From positions 42,716,870-42,780,869 of the forward strand of contig CM051456.1 in NCBI GenBank assembly GCA_028274465.1: a stretch of 64,000 nucleotides of DNA, read 5' to 3'. Made by a program: the position numbers and the translations under genes. Source of the DNA: Plantago ovata (taxonomy: Eukaryota; Streptophyta; Magnoliopsida; Lamiales; Plantaginaceae). The notes beneath the pieces are model-generated. The model was not told the DNA's origin. It did no database searches and saw only the letters and a program-made list of their open reading frames with translations. Of this stretch, positions 33,105 through 44,173 are shown in pieces. The first letter of the stretch is position 1, and every line of letters starts with the position of its first letter.

Positions 33105-33245
33105 GCCTCAGGAGGTGGGGGGCGAATCGCCCCCCATGGGGGGTGAATCGCCCATGAGTCCAGAGCGCGCGCGCGCTCCGGACGCGCGGGGCGATTCGCC
33201 ACACATACGGGGCGACTCGCCCCAGGCGTGGGGCGACTCGCCCCA
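33105..33245. repeat. GC-rich palindromic CGAATCGCC repeat block in Ath-2
   Basis: Repeated units of GGGGCGAATCGCCCC type and an alternating GCGCGCGCGC run within otherwise AT-rich DNA. The same unit occurs upstream of the TATA box in Ath LTRs and in the Ath-3 gag region. Confidence 0.75.
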
Positions 33246-34024
33246 CTGTCTCTGATGTTAAAAAACGCGAGAAACCCCTTTTGAGCTCATTTTCTTCATC
33301 CTCACCATTTTTACTCCCCAAAAAAGGCGAAAATCGCGAAAATAGCTTCAAATCTCCATAAAACCTGCAATTCTCCACCAAATTTAGTGTTCTATATCTT
33401 CAATAGAAGCCTATTACATGATCTATCTTTTCATCCGAACAGATTTCACCCTAGTGCATTAGTTTTCCAGATCTGAGGTATCTTCTTATAAACCCTAATT
33501 TTTCAAATTTGGGGGTTTTCTAATTTGAGCTTCAATTATGCTTTTATGATGCATGGGTAGGTTGTTTGTGTGATTAGAAGCATTTTTTACTATCAATTGC
33601 ATGCTTAATTATGCTTTGATTGTTGATTTGGGAATTTTGCTACTAGATGATATATCTTGTTATGCAATATATCTTTATCTTTGATTTATACATATGATTG
33701 TGCTTATTGATGTAATGATGATGGATTTGATGGTAGAATGCATAATTGTTGAGTATGAGGATTTACGATTCTAGAATTTTTCGCTTCTATGGTATGAATT
33801 GAGCCTTGTTATTTAGGGTATTGGTTGTCTAGCAAGAGCATAATGTGATGTATTGCATGTAGTAGTTACATTGGTATGTTGCATGTTGAAGAAGTTAGGC
33901 TAGACATAAAGGATTTGGGGAGCTCGATTGTTGATTTTATCACTTGTGTGTTTCGTTCTTACACTAGCATATGCATGAGTCAGTTTTGTGTCATACGAGG
34001 TACTAACTGTTGTTTGTAGGAACC

Positions 34025-34816
34025 ATGCCAAGGGAGAGGAGCATTCCCGTATGATTACTATGAAGTATTGGAGGGGGATCGATTACAACCATGTCAAGGA
34101 AAGTGATCACGTTAGAGGTGCGTTCGAGCCATGGGCTCTTGCAGCAACGTCGCGGATTATCCAAGAGGAGGAGCTAGAGTACACCTGGAGTAAGGACTCC
34201 TATGCCTATTCATGCACCACCAAAGGGACAGAAATAATTATTACGTCAGCAATCCATCACAAGGACTGCAAAGTTCGAGTGAATTGGAAGGCATCGGGAT
34301 GATCTTGCCGCGACGGATTCAATCTTGAGTTCACAGTTGCTAGAAGGTTCCGAAGCGCTAGCTTGGTTCCAAAACATAATGACATGGGTGCCCAGCCCCT
34401 CGTTGGGGTGCCCCTTGACTGCCTCTAAAGGGAGCATCATATAGACATCGGTCGCATCAACCGTAGAGAATGTGGTCGACATTGGAAAAAATGGTAGAAG
34501 ACTTCTGAGTATCCGAGCAGCTAACTGTAACCTCCTCGGGGTGTAAAACGTTGGAGAGGGAGGCTCTGATACCACTGCTCTTTCCCCTTCAACAGTTCAC
34601 AACCTATTGGAGGGCTACAGGATGGAGGATTCCATAACAGCGACGGCTAATCTTGAGGATTCTATTCGACAATGCAACTCTACTGGTGATGATGATGGTG
34701 ACAGTAGTGACAATAAAGGCCATACGGACAATGATGATATTGATGGAGGAGTTGTTCCTATCCGGCCTATAAATGGAACTACCGCACCTACCAGAAGACC
34801 TGATGATCACCTATAG
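34025..34816 (+). pseudogene. Decayed third ORF (env-position) of Ath-2
   Basis: ATG at 34025 gives MPRERSIPV and then a stop; further stops and frame changes follow. A later open stretch (34607-34816) encodes an acidic D/G/N-rich tail ending TRRPDDHL. The position, between pol and the 3' UTR, is where Athila elements carry an extra ORF sometimes called env-like. The middle part (34300-34600) is not recognised. I can say only that it is a probable remnant. Confidence 0.45.
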
Positions 34817-36432
34817 GGCTTCCAGAGCAGTCCCAATAACTCACAAGCAACATACTCAGCCGACCGAGGCCAAACCATGCGGTAACATCTAGTATCACAT
34901 CTTATTTCCTCATTTTCTTATTGCTAGGGACTAGCATTAATTTCATGAGGGGGGATGGGATTTAAGTGATCTAGTGTTGTTAGTTTGGAGCTTGCCATTG
35001 ATGGTTTAGAGCTTGGCATTGGTAGGATGAGTATAGTACCTTGCATGTTTCATCCGTCTGCATTTGCGTTTGCACTTTTACTGCTTTCTTAGTTTTTTAG
35101 GTTGCATTCACTGCATTCATCCTAGGATAGTCTTGCATGTTTTATATGGAGTTTATTGCCGAATTTTTTCAACTTTTTTATTGGGTAGATTAACTAACTA
35201 TGCCATTAATCATATGCTTCATCTCTATGAATTTGTTTGAGGTTTTTCTCGCTTGGCTTGTCACATTTATGTATTGCACTTAGTGAAGCTTGGTAGTCTC
35301 GACATCACTTAGTGGTGTTTTCTCTACTGCGGTTCACGAAGGTCTTTATAATAGGATGATGCATGTTAGGGTCTTATGGTTGTTTTCCCGAGTAATTATG
35401 TACCTAAGAGGCAACAAGTCTTCACCATGCTTTGAGATAGCTAAATGCCTAGGAAGGAGGTAGTGTGAGGTTGTGTGATCCTTTGATTATAACCTATTCT
35501 TTCGAATAGGTTTGGGGAGGGGGGTTACACTATCGTAGACTTGTTTTTCGTTTTTCATTTCTGTGTTGTGAGTTTATTTTCCCTTTCTCGTAAATTTTAT
35601 ACTCCAACCTATTCTTTCGAATAGGTTTGGGGAAGTCGTTGTGAGTCATTTTGTTTCTTTTTTGTTGTGTTACTACTGGCTAAACAAAACCGAAAAAAAA
35701 GAAAGAAAAATTCCAGGAAAAAAGAAAAAAAAAGAAAAAAAAAAAAGAATCTGGAAAGAAAAAAGAAAAAAAAGAAAAAGACCCCAAAAAAGCAAAGAAG
35801 GGTCCAAAAAAAAGAAAGCCAACTAGAAGTTTAGCAAAGTGTTGTGTCTCATTTTCCAATTCTTGTAATGTTCGTAATCGTGTTTGTAATTTTCTATCTT
35901 TTCTTTTGTTTTTGAGTGTCATCTGTTCTAGACCACCCTCGTCTTGCCATTCAGGAAGTGGTGAATAGTTTAAGACTTTGCTTGAGAGATGGGTAGAATA
36001 GGGTAGTGTTATCTTTTATAGGGAAACCTCCTTCGTTTGATGAGAGCCACTACTGGTTCGACCTCTTTGAGGGAAAGTCTTAAACTTGGTGAACAGTAGT
36101 AAGTCCTCAGTTTCATAGGCACGGGACAACCATTCGTATCTTAACATGTTTCATTACGTCGTCACTGACTAGGTCCAGGTAGAGAATGTTACGAGAGACT
36201 ATCTTGTCTTGACATAAGTGCTTATGTGGATGTGTATGAGTCAATCGAGGCATTCCTCAACCTATATTCATGTTTTGATTTATATTGTTTTTGTTCATAT
36301 GTTCTTTGATAGATTCGATAGATTAGTTCATTTTATTTGGCATGAGACTCCATTTTATGTGTTGCATTGTTTTTTGCAATAGAGTCTAGCTTAGTTGCTT
36401 GAGGACAAGCAAAAGGTTCGGTTTGGGGAGTT

Positions 36433-37691
36433 TGATGAATGTGTATTTTACACTTTCATTTGAGTCTTTTTCACCTATTTTAGCTATCTTCTATGTTAAT
36501 TTAGCTATATTTTAGTGCATTTTATTAGAATAGTGTCACGTTTCCCTTTAGCTTTTATTTTACAGTTTTTGGTTGAAAAACGAGGATTTCCGGGCAATTA
36601 TATTGAAGTTGACAAGGAATTGGTGTTCCAGAAGCCTAATTGGAGTATCTGAAGGTTTCCGGATAGGATTTGAAGTCTAGGGGTCGAATCTGGAGGTTAG
36701 AAGGCCACTAGAAGTCAGAAACCGAGTCCGAAAAGGGGAAGAAATCCAAAAATGCATCGAAAACGCGTAAATTCCCGAGTTTTTCTCCCGGGCGAATCGC
36801 CCGGGATGTGTGGCGAATCGCCCCACACCAGGCGACTCGCCCGGTGTGTGGGGCCCTTCGCCCCACACTAATTCGAACACTATATATAGTTGCTCAGTTT
36901 TTCTCCGAATTTCATACTTTTCCAGACCTATTCTCTCACCTTTCTTTGTAGTTTTAGGTAGGAACTTCCCAGAGCCTGTTCTGGGGGTTCGTAGCTTAGG
37001 AGATACTTTTTCATAGCAGTTTGGAGCTTGTAAGATCGCGATTCTTCGGAGACTGACAACCTTCGGTAACATTGTATCTTACAGTTTTTCTACTTATTTT
37101 TATATATCTTTCAACATGTTTTCTTCTATGATTTCTGTTGATTGCATGACAACTATGAGTAGCTAAACTTCTCGTTGGTGATAGTATGTAAATTCTTAGC
37201 GAAGGGTTGATAATTATGCTAATGGCTATATCGCGCATTATACTCCGTGTTATTGCTTTATTTCTTTGATCTATCCAAATCTATATCTTCGTATTGTTGA
37301 TTAATTATTGCACACAATTGGACAATTCATTGGTCTTTGACCTTTCTATATCTATATCTTCGTAGTGTTTGATAATTACAACAGGACAACTCATTGATCG
37401 AAGATCTCCATGCAAAACCGAGGAATTTACGCATGATTATTAACCCGTTATGCTTTGAAGGACCATACTATCACCAATCTCCATTATCTGTTAAGAAAAA
37501 CCTTTGCTATATCGTCTGCTGTTTTTATATTCTAAATTAGATTTGATAAAGCTAGTTATAGTCCTTAGAGATCGACACTCGAGGTTATTCTACTGCTACA
37601 CTACGGTTTTCGTTGTAGTTGTGAATTGCATTTGGCTAAATAACACATTTATTTGATTCGCGTTGGAACACGACATCCAGCGCGTTCATCA
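36433..37691 (+). repeat. 3' LTR of Ath-2 (1,259 bp)
   Basis: TGATGAATGTG to GTTCATCA, followed by GACTC. A TATATATA box lies at about 36881-36888, after the GC-rich block at 36783-36868. Confidence 0.95.
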
Positions 37692-39934
37692 GACTCTTCA
37701 GCATGTACTTGTTCAGTACTACTGGTATTTTGTGTCTCTGCTGAGATAGGTACATCAGCAACTGCTTGTTCAACATTGCTAGATTGTGGTAACTCATCAG
37801 CAGGCACGGGAGGTTGCGTAGTTTCAGCAACTTCCGGAGCAACTGCGTCTTTTCCTGGAAATTCCTTGCCGTGAACTATATTTATCTTGTCATGACTTGG
37901 GGGAGGAGAGTCATTGTCAGAATCATCATTTAGTTCAATTGACTTGATTTGCCTAGCATTAGATTCAGTTCTTTGCTCATGTATGATTAGCTTTTTCATA
38001 CATTCTGATATTTCTTCTTCAGTAGGCACTCCTTGTGTCTTTTCGTAGAATACAACATGCACTGATTCTTCGATCTTTTATGCCTTTTTGTGTAAACTCT
38101 ATAAGATTTACTATGCAAGGTGTAACCGAGAAATATCGCTTCGTCTGCCTTTGGTTGAAATGTTCTTAGGTATTCTCTACCGTTATTAAGAACGAAACAC
38201 TTACAACCAAATACTCTTAGATGAGTGAGATTAGGAGGCCTTCCAACAAATAACTCATATGGAGTTTTGTTGTATTCCTTAGTAATCAAACATCTGTTTT
38301 GAGTTTAACAGGCGGTATTAATCGCTTCAACCCAATAAGCCTCACTTATTTCAGTGTCAGCAAGCATTGTTCTTGCGGCTTCTTTTAGGGTACGATTCTT
38401 CCGTTCAACAACACCGTTTTGCTGTGGTGTTCTTACTGAGGATAATTGATGTTGTATGCCTTTTGAAGTGCAATACTCAGTTATGTACTGGTTTACAAAC
38501 TCAGTACCATGGTCTGTCCTTATGACTTTTACCTTGTCATTTTTCATGACTTCAAACTTATTCAGCAAGTTAGGTAATGCATTCATCACTTTTGTGCTTT
38601 ATAAATACTACCCAAGTGAATCTTGAATAGTCATCTACCACCACCAGACCATACTTCTTACCAGCATAGCTTGTTGAAGAAGATTCAAACAAGTCCATGT
38701 GCAAGAGTTGTAAAGGTTTTGTAGTTGACGGTACTGCCTTGTTCTTAAAAGAAGATTTGGTTTGCTTTCCTTACTGACATACATTGCAAACACCATCCTT
38801 TTTAAAAGTAATCTTAGGTAATCCAACTACAAGTGCCTATTAGGCAGCTTATTCAGCGTCTTGAAGTTTAGATGACTTGTTCGTTTATATCATAACCATG
38901 CTTTCTCAGCAAGGCAATCGTGATCTGAGACAAGGCATTTTTCAACGATTGCTGAAGACCAATCTACGGTGTACAAGCCTCCTGATCTTCTTGCAATCAT
39001 AATAACCTTCTTAGTCTCGAAATCTATAAGTTTACATTCATCACTTTTGATTTTGATGAAATATCCTTTGTCAGCAAATTGACTGATGCTGAAAAGATTA
39101 AACTTTAGATTTTTGACATAAAGAACTCCAGTAATGGTAATGCATCCTAACTTTACGTCACCAAAGACTTTTGTAGAACCAGAGCCTCCACCAGCAAACC
39201 TTATTGTTGGACCTTTAGACCACCGTCTATAGTTTATAAGGTTATTCTTGTTGCCCGTCATGTGCTTTCCACAACCACTGTCAAAGTGCCAGATTGCATT
39301 GTTTGTCTCCGTGGCTGAAGTCTGTACAATCAAGAGCAAACAAGTTAATTATCCAATATTGGATGTCCATTAACATGTTCAAGAATGCGTCCAGTGGAAA
39401 CCCAAGTCTTAAGTTTTTCAACTTTGACTTGTTTTCTACTTGCTGAGGAACTAGGAGGTTTTGAGCTGAAAGACTTTTGATTCGTGCTGATCAAGTCCAC
39501 TTTCTGATGTGGTGTCTTGCTCGGTTGACCTTTTTGCTGAACATACTTTTCAGTAAGTTCTTTTCTAGCAAGGTTACTTCTAGCCCTAGCATTTTGAGTC
39601 TTTTCAGAACTCTTAGGCTTGATTTTGTTCATGTCTCTGAAGTATCTTTGCTGACTTTGCTTATACTCGTGAAAAAGTTGACTTTGCTTGGTTTTGAAAC
39701 CGAGTCCACTTTTCGGAGAATGCTGAGCTTTTGTGTCGGCAACCTTACTTGATTCAGGTTTGTCAGCAAAGGTCTTCTTATTACTTTTAGTAATCTTGCC
39801 TTTTGACTTAACAAATTGATTTTCAAAAACTTGTTTGGCGAAATGCTTTGCAGCATCCTTTTTCTTTACAGTTTGCTTCTCAGCAACCTGTTTTCCTTTT
39901 AATGTCTTGTTACTTTGAGTAGCAACAGCGGGCT
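37692..39934 (-). pseudogene. gag end, protease and integrase part of Sire-2
   Basis: Several frames of one degraded polyprotein. The protease active site D-S-G in WHFDSGCGKHMTG is near 39275. The integrase zinc-finger region is damaged: the Trp codon before it is TGA and its first His is Tyr (about 38888). The core keeps RTDHGTEF and [14 protein letters not shown]. After [10 protein letters not shown] the region ends in an acidic linker cut by Ath-2 at 37692. Frameshifts occur near 38580, 38080 and elsewhere. This copy shows what Sire-1 lost: the interval about 39163-40373 is absent there. Confidence 0.85.
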
Positions 39935-41757
39935 TTACGGTCGTCGGTACTTGATTGCATTTTTCACAACCTTAGATTGACCAAACTGATAGAGTTCTGG
40001 TTGACCACTATCAGTAGCACGTACGAAGGAAATCGGTGATTTGACTTTACTCAAGATTATTACGTCATCACCTTCATACGTTGCACCTAAACCTTCTTTC
40101 TGATATGGATCTCTCAAATAAGAGTTTAGTTCAGTCAGCGTATTACTTGCATCAGCATAAGATTTGAAATTGATTTTCATCTCTTGAATTTCAGCAAGTA
40201 ACTTTAGAATTGAAGATTGATATTCTTCCAATTCTAATGCCATTTGAGAATTCTTCTCTGTAGCTTCAGCAATCAACTTCTTATGACGCCTTATTTCAAC
40301 ATCCTTTTCTTCTGTCTCTTCCTTCAGCAAGATATACTTTTCAGTAGTCTGCTTGGTCAGAGTTTCAGCAATCTGTAGTTTCTCTTGCTGTCTGCTCAGA
40401 GTTTTCTCAAATCTTTCCATTTCTCCTTGAATCTTGTCAAGGTCAATCTCGTCTTCACTTTCTGAGTCTGAGTCAGAGGTAGGATTGTTTACCTGACCGA
40501 CCATGAGGCATAACTCATAGTTTGACACATCTGGATAAGCTTCCATAGCTATTCCACAAACTTCTTTGCCAATCTCTACGTCAAGAGTGGCTTCTTCATC
40601 GTCAGTGTCTGAGCTTTCATCCTCACTGTCTTCGGAGCTATTATCAATGCACAATGCATCGATTTTTGCTTGAAGCTTCTTCTTTTCTTCAGCAATAAAA
40701 GCTCTTTTGAACTTCTTCTTCTTTTCAGCAGATTTGCCTTTCAGCAAAGGAAAATTTGCTTTTGAAGTGTCCAGGCTTTTTGCAGTAAAAGCAGAGATCA
40801 TTTCCAACTGCTGGTTCTTCTGATGAGGTTGCTTGCTGAGCTTGCTTGTTCAGCGAGCCAGTCTCATTCTTGTATTTATGGTAGTTGTTACATAGATGCT
40901 TTTTCAGCTTCTCTTTTGCTTTTCGCCTTTCAAGTTCCTTAGTGATGAATTTCTTCATGTTTTGAACAACCAAAGCATTTTCATCAGCAGGCTCTTTATC
41001 GTTCTTCTTTTCAGAAGATGACGGCTTTGCAACAAGAGCAATGTTTTGCGATTTTTCAGCAAACACATTTTCTCTTTGCTTTGTCTCGTAGTTGAGAGTA
41101 GCAAGATGAGAGAACAACTCTGTTGGTGCAATGTATGGCATTCCTTGATTGTAGTAGCAGCTCTGAGTATGGATCCATTCTTGGTTCAGACTTCTGATGA
41201 TGGTTTTCACCTTCTCAGAATCTGAGTAGAGATTTCCAACACCCAAGGCTGCCATTTCACTAACTAGAGTTGTGAATCTGAAGTCCAAGTCTTCCAGTGA
41301 CTCATTTGTACCTTGTTTAAAGTTCTGGAACTTTAACTTCAGCACTTCGAGTTTGTTTTCCTTGGTTTTGTCAGATCCATCACAAAGATCTTGAACCATT
41401 TTCCAAGCTTCCTTAGCTGTTTTAGCACCCCACAGTTTGCACTGTATGGTATCCGGAGTTGATCGAATGATGATGTTTCTTGCTTGGCCATCAAGACGGA
41501 ATCTCTTGGCTTCGTCGGAAGTCCATTCCTCTCTTGGTTTTGGAACGACAGTATCAACTGGTTCGCCTAAGATAGTTTCCTTTCCAGCTTTTGTGGTTTT
41601 GTGAGGAAAATTTCTTTCAACCTTAGTAATTTTGATAAAGTCCATCATTAATGACAGTAACCATCTCATCACTAATGGCCTCAAGATGTAGCAACATGTT
41701 GTTTCGCCATTTTTCGTAGTTTTCCAGCTTCAGCAAGGGAGCATCTCCTAAAGACAT
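39935..41757 (-). pseudogene. gag of Sire-2
   Basis: ATG at 41757 starts MSLGDAPLLKLENYEKW. A one-base insertion near 41638 shifts frame soon after. The capsid part (AWKMVQDLCDGSDKTKEN, LKLKFQNFKQGTNESLED) is of the copia gag type. The zinc knuckle CFYCKKPGHFK has lost its last Cys and is followed by a frameshift near 40755. The following frame is acidic, then forms a long coiled-coil segment ([17 protein letters not shown] onwards). SIRE elements are known for a long gag. Nonfunctional here. Confidence 0.85.
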
Positions 41758-41853
41758 CCTGTCAGCAAAAGACTACCAAACTGATCAAGTGAGAGAGATT
41801 TACGGAAAGCACCTAAGGGGATCTAGGTTCAGTGCTGAAGGTTAATGAACCTC

Positions 41854-41865
41854 GCTCTGATACCA
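41854..41865 (-). other. Initiator tRNA-Met primer site of Sire-2
   Basis: TGGTATCAGAGC on the minus strand, two bases from the LTR; matches the 3' end of plant initiator tRNA-Met. Confidence 0.9.
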
Positions 41866-41867
41866 CT

Positions 41868-43442
41868 TGTTGGTCCCTTTAAACAACAAGAAAAGACTAG
41901 AGGGGGGGTGAATAGTCTTTTCAAACTTTCGTCGTTTAAAAACTTTCTCAGCAAGTACTTATTACTTTTCAGTAATGAGTTTGCTGATACTTAACTTCCT
42001 CAGCAAGAGCAAGTTACTTCACAGTAACTAGTTTTGCTGATACTTAAAATCAGAGAGCGGAAGTCTTTGATACAATAAGTGCTTTGTCAGTAAGTGATAG
42101 TTTCAGCAAGTGAAGTGAGTGACTGTGTACAGATAGATATGCTTCGCTGAAAACTAAATGCAGTAAGTAAATCACACAAACACTTTTTATAGTGGTATCT
42201 GAGAGTGGCGTAATCTCTCAACTAATCCACTTTGTCCTTTCTAGGACTGAATCTACTAAGACAAGTTTGAGGTTCCTTACAACACCTATCTAGAGCGATT
42301 CAAACAGAAACCAAAGCACACTTGCTTCGTTTCCAACCTAACTAGAGAACGTAACCTTGTTCTCCACCAAACTTGGTACTTTTAATCAGCAACACTATGC
42401 TCGATTAAGTTCCCCCTGAATATCACGCCTGAAAGGGTGTATTTTCAGTTAGAGAGGTTTGGGATGAGATAACTTAATTATAACTTATTCAGTTACAACA
42501 AGTAATCTAAGAAACAAAACCTTGAATACTTTGCAGTAAACAAGTTTGATTGTTTCTGGTGTCAAGACTTGTTCTCGTTCGAAAGAAAGAAAGAACACTT
42601 AACTAATTTCTTAGTCGTGTAAGTTCTACTTCTTCACAAGTAGCTTTTTTAAGCTTTAAGTCTTGGAACGGATCAATGGCAGTAAAGAGTGTTTGAAGGG
42701 TATGTGAGTTTAAGCACAAGTGAGAGTATGATCACGTTGTTGACACACTTCAACTCTTTGCCGGATGACCTCTATTAATAGTGAAAATAACGAGCCGTTT
42801 GAATTTCAAATTCTAAGGCTTTTGTTCCTTAAAATGTCACTATCTTGGTTTTGTACTTTCAGCAGCGTCCTTGTTTGTCTTCTAGTCTTCATGTCCTTCA
42901 CGTGCATGCTTTGCATTTAATACTTATTTGAATGAAATTCAAACAGTAACATTGGAGCGCAAACACAAGTACTTTCAGCAAGAGGTCACAAATGTTCATC
43001 AGCAAGTGGTCAGTCTCAGTTTCAGCAAGCACAACCTACTCTGTCGTTTAGATTTTCACTTATGCAATGTTGTTGCTTAAGTTTCCACTTTCTGAGCAAC
43101 ATGTGCCTTTTTAGATAACAGTCTTCAGAAATCTTCTAGTCTTCAGATCTTCGAATTCTTCAACTTTCTGAGCGGTTCTAAATGCTTCAATAGTTTGTTT
43201 GTGTAAACAAAGTACATCATCAGCAAATGCTTCAATAGGTTGTATTTCTTTTCAGAAAACAAGATACATCATAAGCGGTAAAACCAACCTATCTAGCACC
43301 TACTCTAAGTCTTCAGCAAACGTTCTTCTTTTACAATGTCCTTAAAATTCTAAATTCCTATGGACCTTAAGAGTACTAGTTACTGGACTTTCCTTAATTT
43401 AGCATGGTTAATTGCTCATTAAAAATTACAAATTTCCTAACA
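41868..43442 (-). repeat. 5' LTR of Sire-2 (1,575 bp)
   Basis: TGTTGGTCCC to TTCCTAACA on the plus strand. The TATA region reads TATTAATA (42773-42780), one base different from the other copies. It has one copy of the U3 unit triplicated in Sire-1. Confidence 0.93.
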
Positions 43443-44173
43443 CCTTCCCTAACCATGTAATGACTTTTCTCCCAGCTTAAAGTTAAATTGCATTCAATGC
43501 ACCTTTTCAAAACAAGATCTAATCTATGCAAGCATTCGTCAAACGAATCACCAAAAAGAGAAAAATCATCCATGAAAACTTCGACAAATTTAGTTATCAT
43601 ATCAGAGAAAACAGAGAGCATGCACCTTTGGAAAGTGGCGGGGGCGTTATATAGCCCAAACGGCATCCTCCTATAGGCAAACGTCCCGAATGGGCAAGTG
43701 AATATCGTCTTCTCTTGATCCTCTAGTGCAATCGGGATCTGGTAGAAACCTGACAAGCCATCAAGAAAACAATAGAACTTCCGCCCCGCAAGGCGGTTTA
43801 GCATGTCATCTATAAATGGCAAAGGGAAGTGGTCTTTCTGAGTGGCGGCGTTTAATCTTCTATAATCAATACACATCCGCCATCCAGTGGTTTTCCTAAC
43901 CGGTACTAACTCTCCCTTCTCATTCGCTTCTACCGTGACCCCTGATTTTTTAGGAACTACATGAACAGGGCTCACCCATCGTCTATCAGGAATGGGGTAA
44001 ATCATATCGGCATCTAGAAACTTAATCACTTCTTTCTTTACCACCTCTTCAATGGTCGGATTTATCCTACGCTGAGGTTGCCTAACGGGTTTGGCATCTT
44101 GTTCTAGAGTGATGTTGTGCACACACCGAGTAGGGCTAATTCCCTTGATATCACTAATCCCCCATCCTATAGC
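43443..44173 (-). pseudogene. Reverse transcriptase fragment of Ath-3
   Basis: Starts AIGWGISDIKGISPTRC, directly after the solo LTR. It continues through VVPKKSGVTV, GWRMCIDYRRLNAATQKDHF, PFIDDMLNRLAG and YCFLDGLSGFYQIPI. The FTCPFGTFAYRRMPFGLYNAP motif follows, then the catalytic FMDDFSLFG. It ends in WEKSHYMVREG at the Sire-2 LTR. These motifs are Athila-type. The fragment itself has no stop, but it is separated from gag-protease by 2 kb and lacks its end. Confidence 0.92.

Larger units (their letters stand above)
32850..36432 (+). other. Long non-coding interval of Ath-2 replacing RT and integrase
   Basis: No RT, RNase H or integrase is encoded on either strand. From left to right: GGAGGCAACCCGGA-type sequence at about 32897-32910, often seen at the end of Athila-type pol; a GC-rich palindrome block (33105-33245); an AT-rich stretch; a branch-point plus 3' splice-site-like sequence at 34001-34019 before ATG 34025. 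An iMet-primer-like sequence (minus strand, about 34563-34575) and an acidic ORF follow. Then comes a 3' UTR matching Ath-1, with two hairpins (35493-35510, 35608-35624), a purine-rich tract (35690-35820) and the polypurine tract at 36420-36430. Confidence 0.75.
13900..37691 (+). mobile_element. Ath-2: complete-ended, non-autonomous Athila-like element
   Basis: Two 1,259-bp LTRs in the same orientation, a tRNA-Asp primer site, gag, protease, a long non-coding stretch and a polypurine tract, flanked by GACTC on both sides (13895-13899, 37692-37696). Without the nested Sire-1 and Cassandra LTR it would be about 8.6 kb. No RT, RNase H or integrase remains, so its movement would have depended on proteins supplied by a related element. 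By eye I count about 20 differences between the two LTRs. Confidence 0.93.
8432..43442 (-). mobile_element. Sire-2: SIRE-like Ty1/copia element split by Ath-2 and Sire-3
   Basis: Minus-strand element. Its 5' LTR (41868-43442), primer site, gag, protease and integrase lie at 37692-43442. The rest of integrase-RT, RNase H, the spacer and ORF3 lie at 8432-13899. The two halves are separated by Ath-2, flanked by the duplicated pentamer GACTC (13895-13899 and 37692-37696). ORF3 is cut at 8432 by Sire-3, and the 3' LTR is off the window. At the right end the 5' LTR abuts the RT of Ath-3, with CCTTC (43443-43447) as the likely target duplication. Confidence 0.88.

Noticed and set aside
34246-34575. 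A 109-codon minus-strand ORF as a host gene
   Set aside because: No recognisable domain, it lies inside Ath-2 and has no promoter or splice context.
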